From the NCBI GenBank assembly GCA_009746045.1, contig RPFO01002073.1, positions 107,501 through 171,500 on the forward strand: a DNA stretch of 64,000 nucleotides. The letters run 5' to 3'. A model generated the notes under the pieces. It saw only the letters and a list, made by a program, of their open reading frames with translations. It made no database searches and was not told where the DNA came from. Position numbers and translations under genes: made by a program. Position 1 is the stretch's first letter; each line of letters opens with the position of its first letter. The stretch is from Mesostigma viride (lineage: Eukaryota; Streptophyta; Mesostigmatophyceae; Mesostigmatales; Mesostigmataceae). Shown here piece after piece: positions 22,129 to 30,705 of this stretch.

Positions 22129-22424
22129 GACCTCACCTGTATCTGTCCCTGCTTGGACGTGCAGTGGTACCTCTATCCCCTCTGTACCGTGCTCGTGGTT
22201 GTCTACCGGTTCTACTCTGTATTCTCTAGATCTCGTTCTCTAGTCTCTTCCTCTGTATCTCTGGCGTTCCTTGTTTGGGACCGTGTGGGCATGGTGCTCG
22301 TACCGGTACCTTACACTGCAGGCAACACCTCCCCAGGAAGGAAGAGAGAGAAAGAGAGAGAGCAACCACGTGCTATAGAGCTATGACTATAGAACCTAAT
22401 ACTACTCCCTAGTAATGGTCTCCT

Positions 22425-22766
22425 CTACTGTTTGCTGGGGCCAATGGTCAACTGAGAGAAGGTCACTGTAACTGCTGTCCCCTCCCCCTGACTGCTGAGC
22501 GTGGGTGGTTTAGAGCATTCACGTGTGGTGTGCATCCCCTCAGGCAATGGCATATGTTCCCTAACAAACCTATCTGCGTCCATGATGTTATCAAATCCCT
22601 TCCACTTGGCACTAGAGTCTTTAGACACTATCTTGTCCTTGATGTGTTCTTCACATGCCTTCCAACTGTAAAATATGGCTGGTCTACCCTCGCCCCCATC
22701 ATGGGCCACGGCGTAGTAAGGAAATCCAGATTGACCACCCTTATTTATTCTGTTGCGCCTGGGCAT
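22425..22766 (-). CDS. RNase H1-type hybrid-binding (viroplasmin) domain ORF in D1
   Basis: A 113-residue ORF in the 5' part of D1, upstream of gag. Residues about 14-60 (PYYAVAHDGGEGRPAIFYSW, then KACEEHI and SAKWKGFDNIMDADRFV) match the small RNA:DNA hybrid-binding domain found at the N-terminus of eukaryotic RNase H1 and in caulimovirus inclusion-body protein: YYAV...G.Y.SW..C......K..KF....A..F. The C-terminal third is Ser/Thr-rich. No RNase H catalytic domain is attached. It starts at ATG 22766; the gap to gag is about 300 bases. Inference: an element-encoded protein that binds RNA:DNA hybrids or double-stranded RNA. Confidence 0.7.
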   Translation of the reverse strand: MPRRNRINKGGQSGFPYYAVAHDGGEGRPAIFYSWKACEEHIKDKIVSKDSSAKWKGFDNIMDADRFVREHMPLPEGMHTTRECSKPPTLSSQGEGTAVTVTFSQLTIGPSKQ

Positions 22767-24215
22767 GTTACATCATAGACTGGCAGAGGCTTGCAAGCAG
22801 GAGAGAAAGAGGGGATCCCAGGCTACCTCTAGGTGCAGTGACCTTTACCAACACAAACGAGGGAGAAGCACAGAGTCTAACACAGCACACGCCCGAGCCT
22901 TCCGCAGGAACGGGCTATACGCACACACGGAGGTAAACACCGTCAACACAGTCGGCAACAGCCAGACGGTATCCACCCCCACGACCCCTTGCAGGTCAAA
23001 CAACGAATGGCCGCCTCCGCGACGTCCATGGGCACCAACAACATTTACAACCTATAGAGGGTGTCAGGAAAATGGCCAAAAACTTCTCCTAGCTTGCACA
23101 ATAAATGCTGGCTATCGGAGGAAAGTTCCGGTACTTGAAGACCTTTGACTTATGGAGAAAAATGAGGCGAATTCATTGGTAATATTCGTTTTATCATTCA
23201 TCCAACATAGTCTAGGCTGCGGCCATGGGGCGGCCAGCTGCCATAGCTTGGCATGTCAAGGCTTACAGGACAAATTGCCAGAGCAACATTATGTGGAAAA
23301 GCACACCGTCCCTATAGCCGTCGATTTAGTAAAAATCTACGGCACAGTTAGGGTGCAGGCCAGCCGCCACACAAAACGTGGGTGGCTTGCATCAACACAC
23401 ATGATGCGTTGGGTCACTAGTATGCAAGTACAAGGACATTGCGCCTCCAGGGCAGCACTAAGTGAGAAGAGGGGTCGGCGCGAAGCGCGGATCCAGGCAA
23501 ATTTGTACGACGGCTACAGTACCGGCAGGACAGTGCTCGGTACGTTACGGATGACAGCAAACAGTGCTGGAAAATATATTGAGTGCCGATTTATACTACA
23601 TCGGACTTTGACCAAGTGGACTGAAAATATAGGTACGTCTGAAAAAGATTCCGTCACACTAGTACAGATTCATTCACGCGTAAACGTCTCGGCCAGCTAT
23701 TGTAAAGCGGCCGTAACTGGTCAGCGTAAGAAAGCCATCGGACAGAATATAATTCTAACACAACATATAACATAAACCCCCTACGCGCGCGGTCCCGGAT
23801 AGAAAGCGAGCTCGCCAGCTAGCCTTCAGCAGGCATAGCTTGTAAAGAAAGACTTCTAACTAGGGGACGTACCATCTTCGATGACGTTAATCCCTCCTGA
23901 GCTGGCCGCCACCCGGTGTCGTTGAAGGCAAGCCCTGGCCGCCACTAGGTGTCGTTGAAAACAGGAGAGCTGAACGCTATCGTTGACAGCACCTCACCAC
24001 AGGACTATTGCTAGCCCCGCCGAGTATCCCAGACTGGCCGCTTGCTGCCTAGGTCGTCGTTGAATCCCTTTACGGGCTGGCCGCCGGCCTGACAGCAATC
24101 GTTGAATTCCGGAACCTCTACCTACGCCAAGCTTCGTCTTGGTATCCTAATTGGCTCACTAACCCTCTCCGCGAGAGTTAGCTAACCTTCCCAGCACATT
24201 TCCTCCGATAACCAG
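22767..24215 (-). other. Long 5' leader of D1
   Basis: About 1.4 kb between the 5' LTR and the hybrid-binding ORF. On the minus strand no domain is recognised. On the plus strand (antisense to the element) a 207-codon ATG ORF runs 23152-23775 with no similarity I can name; it may be chance. Several near-repeats containing GGCCGCC and GTCGTTGAA occur at 23890-24110. Confidence 0.5.
24197..24214 (-). promoter_or_regulatory. Putative primer-binding site of D1
   Basis: One base inside the 5' LTR the minus strand reads TGGTTATCGGAGGAAATG. It begins with TGG, complementary to a tRNA CCA end, in the normal PBS position. The matching tRNA is not identified. Confidence 0.6.
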
Positions 24216-24800
24216 TGTTACGTCCCTGCCCAGACACACCTAGCCTGAGCTACGTAGCGAAAGACCCTTCTCGCCGGAATTAGGAATAATTCAAGATAGC
24301 CTAAAGTAGGTTGCGCTTCACGACGTGAGTCATGAGATATCTGGCATCACGGCTTGATGCCAAGCTAATTAGTACACTCTTATATTGGCTAGCAATACCA
24401 ATTACAAATGGATAATTGCCCCGGGCTCAATGTGTAGGCGTATTCGCACTTATCATTCATTAAACCAAGAGGACCAGACTCTCGTCCTCGGACCAATTTA
24501 ACCTAGGTTGGTTGCGGCGCAGATACACGCCAATTTCCCTAGAACAATCCGAGTCACTCATTCCACGTAGGATCCGGGCCGACATCGACCCTCAACTATA
24601 GGATCCACGCCTAGAACTACTGACGGACTCAGAACTGGCGCGGCGCCACAGCGCCGGCCCCTAAAAGGACAACCTAGGACCAAAATAACTAGTCCAATTC
24701 ACACAATAGCCAAGGTCCATAAAACCCAAGTCCAATAGACCAAACAGCCTTAGTAATTTATTCCATTGTTACGTCCGACCAAAAGGGCAGGGACGTAACA
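24216..24800 (-). repeat. 5' LTR of D1
   Basis: 585 bp, TGTTACGTCC...GGACGTAACA. Two substitutions relative to 12508-13092 by eye. Confidence 0.95.
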
Positions 24801-24805
24801 CCTAA
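24801..24805. repeat. Target-site duplication of D1 (right)
   Basis: CCTAA, identical to 12503-12507. Element A sequence resumes here. Confidence 0.9.
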
Positions 24806-25680
24806 CTTTCCAGTGTTAATGGAAAACTGATGATACCCGATATGCACTGGCAGGTTGCCAGAAAATATAACCGTTGGCAGCATTGCTCCTCATCCAAGCA
24901 GTGTTCATGGTATATTTTGCAATATCACTCCTGTATTTACAGTTTATCCATAATAGTGTTCCCCCATACTATGTGCAAGACCTGCAGGGTCTGTTGCAAG
25001 GGGGTTCCTAATCCTGGATTCTTCAATGTGGTACGTTGGAGTGTTGCTGGGTCCAGAGTTCTGTGTCTGCAAGTGAGCCTGAGATGCTGTCAGCTTCAGC
25101 TGCCCAGTGATACCTGTCGAGCTTGAAGGTGATGAACCAGAAATCCAGAAATCCAGATTTCCAGAATTCAAGAGTTCCAGAGTTCCAGAGATTCCAGTTT
25201 CCAGAGATGCAGACCAGTGTCCTGAGGGGGCTAATAATATTGTCAAGTGGATCCAGATTTTCCTGTTGAGTTCAGGCTGTCAGAGTGGCAGGAGGTAACT
25301 ACCTGAGTGTTGCCAGGGGATACATACATGGCTAGCTGAGTGCCAGATTTATATTGGTCTCCCGTTTTGGCAGTTGCTTACATATATGGTTTCTTGTAGC
25401 AACCATGCTGCTTTGGGGAATTATTATGTCCTCAAAAAGAAAGAAAATGTTGGAACAGTGCAGCATGTTTAAAGTTGGCTACCAGATGGAGAAGAAACCA
25501 GATTATGTTTGAAGGGTTGGCACAAGCTTCCTGAAGAAAATTTCCAGTCTACAAGGTCCGGGACTATGGAGCCTGCAGAGGATGCTTCAAGAGCAATCTG
25601 AAACCTGCTGAATGCTGAAGGCCGACTGTGGAGGGTATATACAGATCAGCATCTGCATACAATGCCTGATGAGGTGCTAA
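24806..25680 (+). other. Eroded RT region of element A
   Basis: By position between the protease remnant and RNase H. No RT motif survives. A cluster of CCAGAAAT/TTCCAGAG short tandem repeats lies at about 25137-25211. Confidence 0.5.
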
Positions 25681-26267
25681 GGATGAGAAGCCTCGATCGT
25701 CATAGCCCAGTTGGTGGAGAGTACCCCTGATCTGATTTTGTCTGGGATTGACGTTGCCCAGCCTAACACCTTGGAGATCTTTGTTGACAGTTCCATGGAT
25801 GCTCGCCAGGTCACTAAGGTCAGGGGGAGATCTGCTGCTCTGTTTGCTTTCTATCAGAGCAGGGCAAGTTTGTTCAGCTGGTACAGCAGACTGCAGAAGA
25901 GGGTCTGTATCAGTTCAGATGTGGCAGAATGCAGGACCATATGCGAGGGGATCCAGTCCAGCTTGTACATAAAGGAGTTAATGCTGGAGCTGGCTTCAGT
26001 TACCCCTTGGTCCTTGCAGATGGAGACGTTAGTGCTATAACAGACAGCATGGGTATGGTCCAGTTTGTTCACAAGCAGCTGGCCAGGAGCCGGGATCTGG
26101 ATTATTTGTTGCTGAAGGAGTTGGCCAGTTTGGTTGACTTGAAGCATATCCCTGGCGAGGAGAACCCTGCTGATGCATTGACCAAGCTGCCACACAAGGC
26201 CCCAGCCCAGTACAATGTACTGAGGAAGCTCATGAATGCTGACTGTCAAGTCGGTCTATCTGTCTAA
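25681..26267 (+). pseudogene. End of RT and copia-type RNase H of element A
   Basis: Nearly identical to the end of B pol. It shows LEIFVDSSMDARQVTKVRG (first Asp), SWYSRLQKRVCISSDVAECR (Glu), then after a two-base insertion near 26037 TDSMGMVQFVHKQLARSRDL and IPGEENPADALTKLP. The order and motifs are those of the copia RNase H domain. Upstream pol is lost. Confidence 0.88.
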
Positions 26268-26456
26268 AAGCTGAGAGCTGGGTGCTTAAGTCTCTGGATT
26301 TCAGGCTGGGAGCTTGATTGTACATAATCCTGAGCACACCTTGAGGGGTGAGACATGTCTCTGGTGTGGGAATGTCTGACATTGTCTCTGATGGAGAGAT
26401 GTCTATCTGGGGTTTTCATCTCAGTCTGAGGTTTCCCCAGATCTGTGGTTTGTGGG

Positions 26457-26473
26457 CGGGGTTCGATTCCCTG
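26457..26473 (+). other. tRNA T-arm-like hairpin in element A
   Basis: CGGGG-TTCGATT-CCCTG: a 5-bp stem and 7-base loop identical in form to a tRNA T-arm (B-box GGTTCGATTCC). The same position in element C has a covarying stem (63339-63355). No acceptor stem or anticodon arm is evident, so it is not called a tRNA. Confidence 0.7.
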
Positions 26474-26888
26474 GTGCCGTCTTAAGGCGGAGTTTCACGG
26501 ACTGGCTGACCCATCCACCATGCTGGTGAGGTGGCGACAGGTCCCCTGATTTTCCACGGTTGGAATGAGTATATAGGAGCTTGTGGTTTTGCATGTGCTT
26601 CGCGTAGATGTTGTGTCTGGTTCGATAAGGGGCAGCAGACCGGCGCCGACTCCCGTCTGGGGGTCAGCAATGTTTTCTGATGAGCTGTTGTGGGTGATCT
26701 GTGGGGTTTCGCCTAAGGTCCTGAAGGTTGTACATACTTCTCAAGTTCTTCACTGAACACCTATGGGCTGCCACAGTTGGCCAACCTCTTGTACATGGGT
26801 AACACAACGAGCCTCCCGTGAAGGGATAGGGACTCATTGTAATTTGTTTGTGCTCCTGAACCAGTATGGGTGCTATGTACATATAATA

Positions 26889-27008
26889 AGGAATCCAAGC
26901 TGACTGTCATGCCCAGTGGGTTGTGACTTGTAGTCGGGGAGGTTGTCCAGGAATCCAAGCTGACTGTCATGCCCAGTGGGTTGTGACTTGTAGTCGGGGA
27001 GGATGTCC
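26889..27008. repeat. Exact 60-bp tandem duplication
   Basis: Two copies, 26889-26948 and 26949-27008, starting AGGAATCCAAGC and differing only near the junction (GGTTGTCC/GGATGTCC). Element B has a single copy. Confidence 0.9.
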
Positions 27009-27059
27009 AGTACCCATTGTGTGTGTTTGTATGTAGACTTGTGTGAGCTGCTACAGCTC

Positions 27060-27077
27060 AAGAAAAGAAAGGATTGG
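27060..27077 (+). promoter_or_regulatory. Polypurine tract of element A
   Basis: AAGAAAAGAAAGGATTGG lies directly before the AGTTAACG start of the 3' LTR. Element C has AAGAAAGGGTTGG in the same place. Confidence 0.75.
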
Positions 27078-27771
27078 AGTTAACGCCAAGCGCATTGGCG
27101 TGATCCTGATTCGGCATATCTCTGCGATTCCAGCGACACCGGAACGAGTTCATTCCGACAAGTATCAAGAAAGTTATGGTGTTCCGACTTCCCGGTCGCG
27201 CGTGAGCGCGAGCCGGCTGTTCTTCTAAGTGGTGCGTGAATATGTGCCGACGACAGTAATTCCTGGGCTGACAGGAATTAGGTGCTGAACCTACGACGGT
27301 ATTGGATTAATACGTCGTACGCAGGATTCAAATAGGAACCTTAACCTGTGGTCTGTTGGTACCGCAGGCTTAGTCCTGGACTATTGGGTGCAGACGCAAT
27401 AATCACTGTGGACTGTACTCTGTGGTCACTGTGCCTGTATGGCAGACCTACTGTATAGGATCTGGACGCTGTACAGGTTGTTAATACTGTACCGGGGGTG
27501 TTAATACTGAGCAGGCCTACGAGGCTGCTCAGGCCTAGCAAAGCACAGTGCACAAGTATATAAAGAATAGGCCAGTGCCAACTGGTTAGATCTCTTGCGA
27601 GCCCGCCTCACTGGTGTTGCCTTGACTTGGCAAACTTGTGTCTAAGCACTCACGTGCACGAGTGCTGTAAGCCTATATTTTTAACCAAGCTCCATTCCAA
27701 CCATTCTCATGATGAATCTATCCGCGCGCATTCAATGGAATCTATCTATCCCTACACATTGCGCTTTAACT
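27078..27771 (+). repeat. 3' LTR of element A
   Basis: 694 bp, AGTTAACG...TTTAACT, followed by the CCTTT target duplication. The TATA-like TATATAAAGAATAG near 27556 is a likely promoter element. Confidence 0.9.
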
Positions 27772-27908
27772 CCTTTCCCACACAGCAAAATATGGTGTTG
27801 TTCTTAGTCCGGTTACATCGTTTTTCCCGTCTTTGTTCTTATCGTGTCGATTTCATCACGACGCTTGTTGAACTCTTGCATCGTTTGTTGGTCAAAGACT
27901 ATGACTGA
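27772..27908 (+). pseudogene. Penelope-like RT fragment, right part
   Basis: Directly after element A the frame interrupted at 7878 resumes and stays open to a TGA at 27906-27908. It reads LVRLHRFSRLCSYRVDFITT, LVELLHRLL and VKDYD. The R-x-x-RLCS...DF...L..RL pattern is typical of the region after the RT palm in Penelope-like RTs. Including one CCTTT copy restores the frame, supporting insertion into an open reading frame. Confidence 0.45.
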
Positions 27909-27912
27909 GACA

Positions 27913-28650
27913 TTATGCTCCGTCAAGTCCGGTGTTTTTTGCAACGTCGCCCACATCTGTTCGGTGCTGCCCCTTGGCACAAGCTCTACAAACAGCTAGT
28001 CGTGGACCGGCTGGATCGCGTAGTATCTCCGCACATCTGAACCCAGGCTGTGGTGCCAGATCTCCTTTGCGGCCGTTCCGAGCCTGGAACTGGATTCGTT
28101 GTCCACATCGTCGCGTCGCTAGGCAGCAACACGATGTTTTCTGGCATACGCGGGCTTTTGGTTCCAGCCGCACATTTGAAAGTGCTGTCCTCCGGATTTT
28201 TGCCTTTGCACCGTGTGCAGTTCTTGGACTTTTGGAATCACATGGCATACAATGGCTAACGTAGTAATGACTGGCTAGCTAGACCTTTTCAGTGGTTTCC
28301 CATTAATTTGCGGGTAATAATTTCCTCGTAAATGGTGGGAGAGCAATCGCAGCAATGGTGCTTACCCCTAGACACTCCCGGCTGAGTGGCTCGAAACACA
28401 CGCCCTGATCAAGCAGGCTGTTTCCGGCCCCACCGTCTAGGTCATCTAGTCGCTCTACACGTAAGCCAACCATAATTTCAATGCACAAGGCTACACATTT
28501 CCATCGGCATTCATATTCATCATCCTGAACGACTCGAACACGCGGACAAGATAACGGCAGGCTCGAGCTACCATGTTCCGGATTCTCCCGATTTCTGGCC
28601 TGCGCTGGTTGTCTCCTTGACGTTGAGATAGACTAGCTGGCACCAAGCCC
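27913..28650 (-). pseudogene. Exon-like repeated sequence, unrecognised gene
   Basis: On the minus strand an AG acceptor near 28598 is followed by an open segment containing RVRVVQDDEYECRWKCVALC, LRVERLDDLDGGAGNSLLDQ and GVCFEPLSRECLG, ending at GGGTAAGC, a good splice donor. After about 110 bases a TTAG acceptor leads to a second segment whose frame is ambiguous. The whole unit recurs inverted at about 35920-36550 inside hAT-like element G. I do not recognise the protein; it could be a host gene fragment or part of another transposon. Confidence 0.4.
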
Positions 28651-29224
28651 GCCCAGCCTGGGCGATATGTTCTCACCTGGCGCGTGCCCCATGGGCCGCG
28701 CGCGGCAGGGCCGCCACCCATGGACTTTTCGTGATAGACTCGGCATGGACATGTGCTACACTAGATGTGACGGGCTCACACCCGGGCAGCCTCCTGGTTT
28801 GTCTGTAATATGGAGGCAGATGGTACGCAAGGATAGATGGCACTAGTAGTGATGAAGTGTCCAAAAGCCTGCAAAAAGTCCTAAATTTAGGACGCTGGGG
28901 AATGCTTATTTCATCATGTAAACAGTATTATGTTTGACCCTGGCATTTGTGCCACTGAGAAATAATATAGTTTTTAATTTCTATCAACCTAGGTTCAAAT
29001 AACGACGTTTAGTACCAAAACTGGCCCTGCCCCATGGCAGACCTCGAACGAAAAAAATGGCCCAAAATTGAAACTAGGACTTTTTAGGACCACCATGTAT
29101 ATCACACATCACCACGCCACCCACACAGCCCCTTTTAAGCTTCTTACCAATCCTCAGGGCCCCATGGGACCCTACGCGGCCTTGGGGAGGTGGGGCAGCG
29201 TATAACAAGGCCGTACCGTGATGT
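28651..29224. other. Unannotated DNA
   Basis: No domain-bearing ORF or structured repeat seen. The last ~80 bases show weak similarity to sequence upstream of the LINE 3' UTR. Confidence 0.4.
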
Positions 29225-29367
29225 GGCTGCGTTTCCATTGGTCTTATCGTAGTATAGAGCTTTGACATGGCTCTGTATATAGGTTTATAGCTGCACGGGC
29301 GTTTGCTTTGGTTTGAGACTTTGAGTGATTTCACTCTGCTGTAAGTAATTATATTTTTATAATGTAG
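29225..29367 (+). mobile_element. LINE 3' end fragment 1
   Basis: Matches the 3' UTR of the LINE at 5533-5663 (plus strand here), ending GTAAGTAATTATATTTTTATAATG. It is strongly 5' truncated. Confidence 0.8.
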
Positions 29368-29380
29368 TATATACGCGTGC

Positions 29381-29496
29381 GTTGGTCTTATCGTAGTATA
29401 GAGCAATTTGACATGGCTCTGTATATAGGTTTATAGCTGGGCGTTTGCTTTGGTTTGAGTGATTTCACTCTGCTGTAAGTAATTATATTTTTATAA
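29381..29496 (+). mobile_element. LINE 3' end fragment 2 with target duplication
   Basis: 116-bp 5'-truncated copy of the same LINE 3' UTR, flanked by TATATACGCGTGC at 29368-29380 and 29497-29509. It inserted at the end of fragment 1. Confidence 0.85.
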
Positions 29497-29654
29497 TATA
29501 TACGCGTGCCTAACGGTGTCACAGATGGGGCAGATCATATGCAATATAAGGTTGTATGGTTGCTGAGGTTGCCTGGCTTGAACATGACCCACCCCTTGCG
29601 GCAAACTCTCTCTAAGCATATACCAAAGCTTTTTACAATGCATCGCATCAGTGG

Positions 29655-29971
29655 AGCCACGAGCCACGAGCGAACATGGCTGACGGCGGAGCTCAGAACT
29701 TTTGCGTCTGAGCCCCAAATGCAGTCAGATCACCTGCAACCGATGCGTCTTTTCTAGGCGCATCTGCTACTACCATCGGTTACAGCTGTAACGCAGTATT
29801 GTGACCGGTATTGTGACATATCACGTGACGAGCCACGAGGTAGCCATGGCTGACGGCGGAGCTCATAACTTTCACGTTTGAGCACTGAATTTAGCCGTGA
29901 ATATCACAGTCGGCGCGTCTTTCTACGACGCACATGCTGATATAATTTTCCAAAGCTATTCCGCAATATAC
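29655..29971 (+). repeat. Tandem ~170-bp monomers upstream of ORF1 copy 2
   Basis: CATGGCTGACGGCGGAGCTC occurs near 29675 and again about 170 bases later, within longer similar units (GAGCCACGAG..., CGTCTTTCTA...GACGCA). They directly precede the ORF1 start codon, like the 5' UTR monomers of some LINEs. Confidence 0.65.
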
Positions 29972-29972
29972 G

Positions 29973-30705
29973 ATGAGCAAACGCCCCTCGACGCAACGCA
30001 GCCTGGCGGCTGCGCTCGGCAATGAAAATACGTCTGCAGCTCCGGCTGCAGCTTCGCCCACCAGCCCAGAAGGCAGCGGCGCCACTAGCCAAGCTCTAGT
30101 GGTCGCCCAGCCCCGGCTCTCGGGCTCGCCTCGCCAGCAGCGTCGCCTGAACCCAAGCGCAGTCGCCCTGCCGAGCCGATTTTTGACGACTTTGACGCCA
30201 CTGGCCAATTACCCGGCTTTTTTGACAAGCTCACTGAAGACTGCATCCTGAGCTACGTGTTCTGGGGATCAACCGCCTCTCGCTTATTGAACTGTGCAAG
30301 CAGCTCTTCCATCAGGGTCGTCTCGTCAATGCTCAGCAGCAGCAGCGCCCATATGTACGAGTACATCTTCACCGCCCCCGCCCCCGGCTGCAGATATACG
30401 CCCTCTTTACCCTCCTTGGACGCTCCATCGGGGAGCTTTGGCCCCCCAAGCCCATCACCACCACCTAGACCGCATCCTCCATCCGCGCCCTCCATCCAGC
30501 TTTCGAGCAGCACGTGACCCCCCTTGCCACAGATGTGGCGGCTGCCAATGGGCGGCACGCTGGCTGCTGAGCTCCCCACCATCTCCACCGCCACCTCCAC
30601 CCTCCTCGCCTCGATCCACCGCCACCACCCCCTCCTCCGACGCCATCACCGCCCAGCTCCGCGACATCGACCAGCGTGACAATGCCATCTGTCAGCCGTA
30701 GTGGG
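29973..30705 (+). pseudogene. Decayed L1-like LINE ORF1 (copy 2)
   Basis: Starts MSKRPSTQRSLAAALGNEN and an Ala/Ser/Pro-rich N-terminus, then in other frames FDDFDATGQLPGFFDKLTED, QQQQRPYVRVHL, HPAFEQHVTPLATDV and a Pro-rich tail. It parallels copy 1 at 4025-5524 but is a diverged, frameshifted member, and the L1-like C-terminal domain is absent. No RT follows. Confidence 0.45.

Larger units (their letters stand above)
12508..24800 (-). mobile_element. Gypsy LTR retrotransposon D1, 12.3 kb, with extra ORFs
   Basis: Complete element with 585-bp LTRs starting TGTTACGTCC and ending GGACGTAACA, differing at only two positions by eye, flanked by CCTAA. Order on the minus strand: 5' LTR, PBS, long leader, hybrid-binding-domain ORF, gag, protease, RT, RNase H, integrase, accessory ORF X, accessory ORF Y, polypurine tract, 3' LTR. 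Domain order is Ty3/gypsy. At 12.3 kb it is far larger than a standard 5-6 kb gypsy element. At least six frame breaks in gag and pol make it non-autonomous as sequenced, despite its youth. Confidence 0.93.
26268..27077 (+). other. 3' untranslated region of element A
   Basis: Non-coding region shared with element B (37686-38432). It contains a T-arm-like hairpin, a 60-bp tandem duplication and, at its end, a purine tract before the LTR. Confidence 0.8.
7879..27771 (+). mobile_element. Copia-like LTR retrotransposon A, decayed and nested
   Basis: Two LTRs of 703 bp (excluding an inserted hAT) and 694 bp, each starting AGTTAACG and ending TTTAACT, flank a broken internal region, with a 5-bp target duplication (CCTTT). 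The remaining coding parts are a piece of the integrase-protease linker (about 12030-12470) and the end of RT plus RNase H (25681-26267), close to element B in sequence. The rest of gag/pol is deleted or eroded. A hAT element sits in the 5' LTR and gypsy element D1 in the body, so A is older than both. Confidence 0.85.

Noticed and set aside
22425-22766. Integrated caulimovirus
   Set aside because: The hybrid-binding domain resembles a caulimovirus protein, but it sits inside a complete gypsy element with LTRs, integrase and target duplications, and no viral movement or coat gene is present.
23152-23775. 207-codon plus-strand ORF in the D1 leader
   Set aside because: Has an ATG and fair length but no recognisable domain, is antisense to the element and has no second copy in the window to test conservation; left as a note in the leader entry.
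26457-26473. tRNA gene
   Set aside because: Only a T-arm-like hairpin (GGTTCGATTCC) is present; no acceptor stem, D-arm or anticodon arm could be paired around it in A, B or C.
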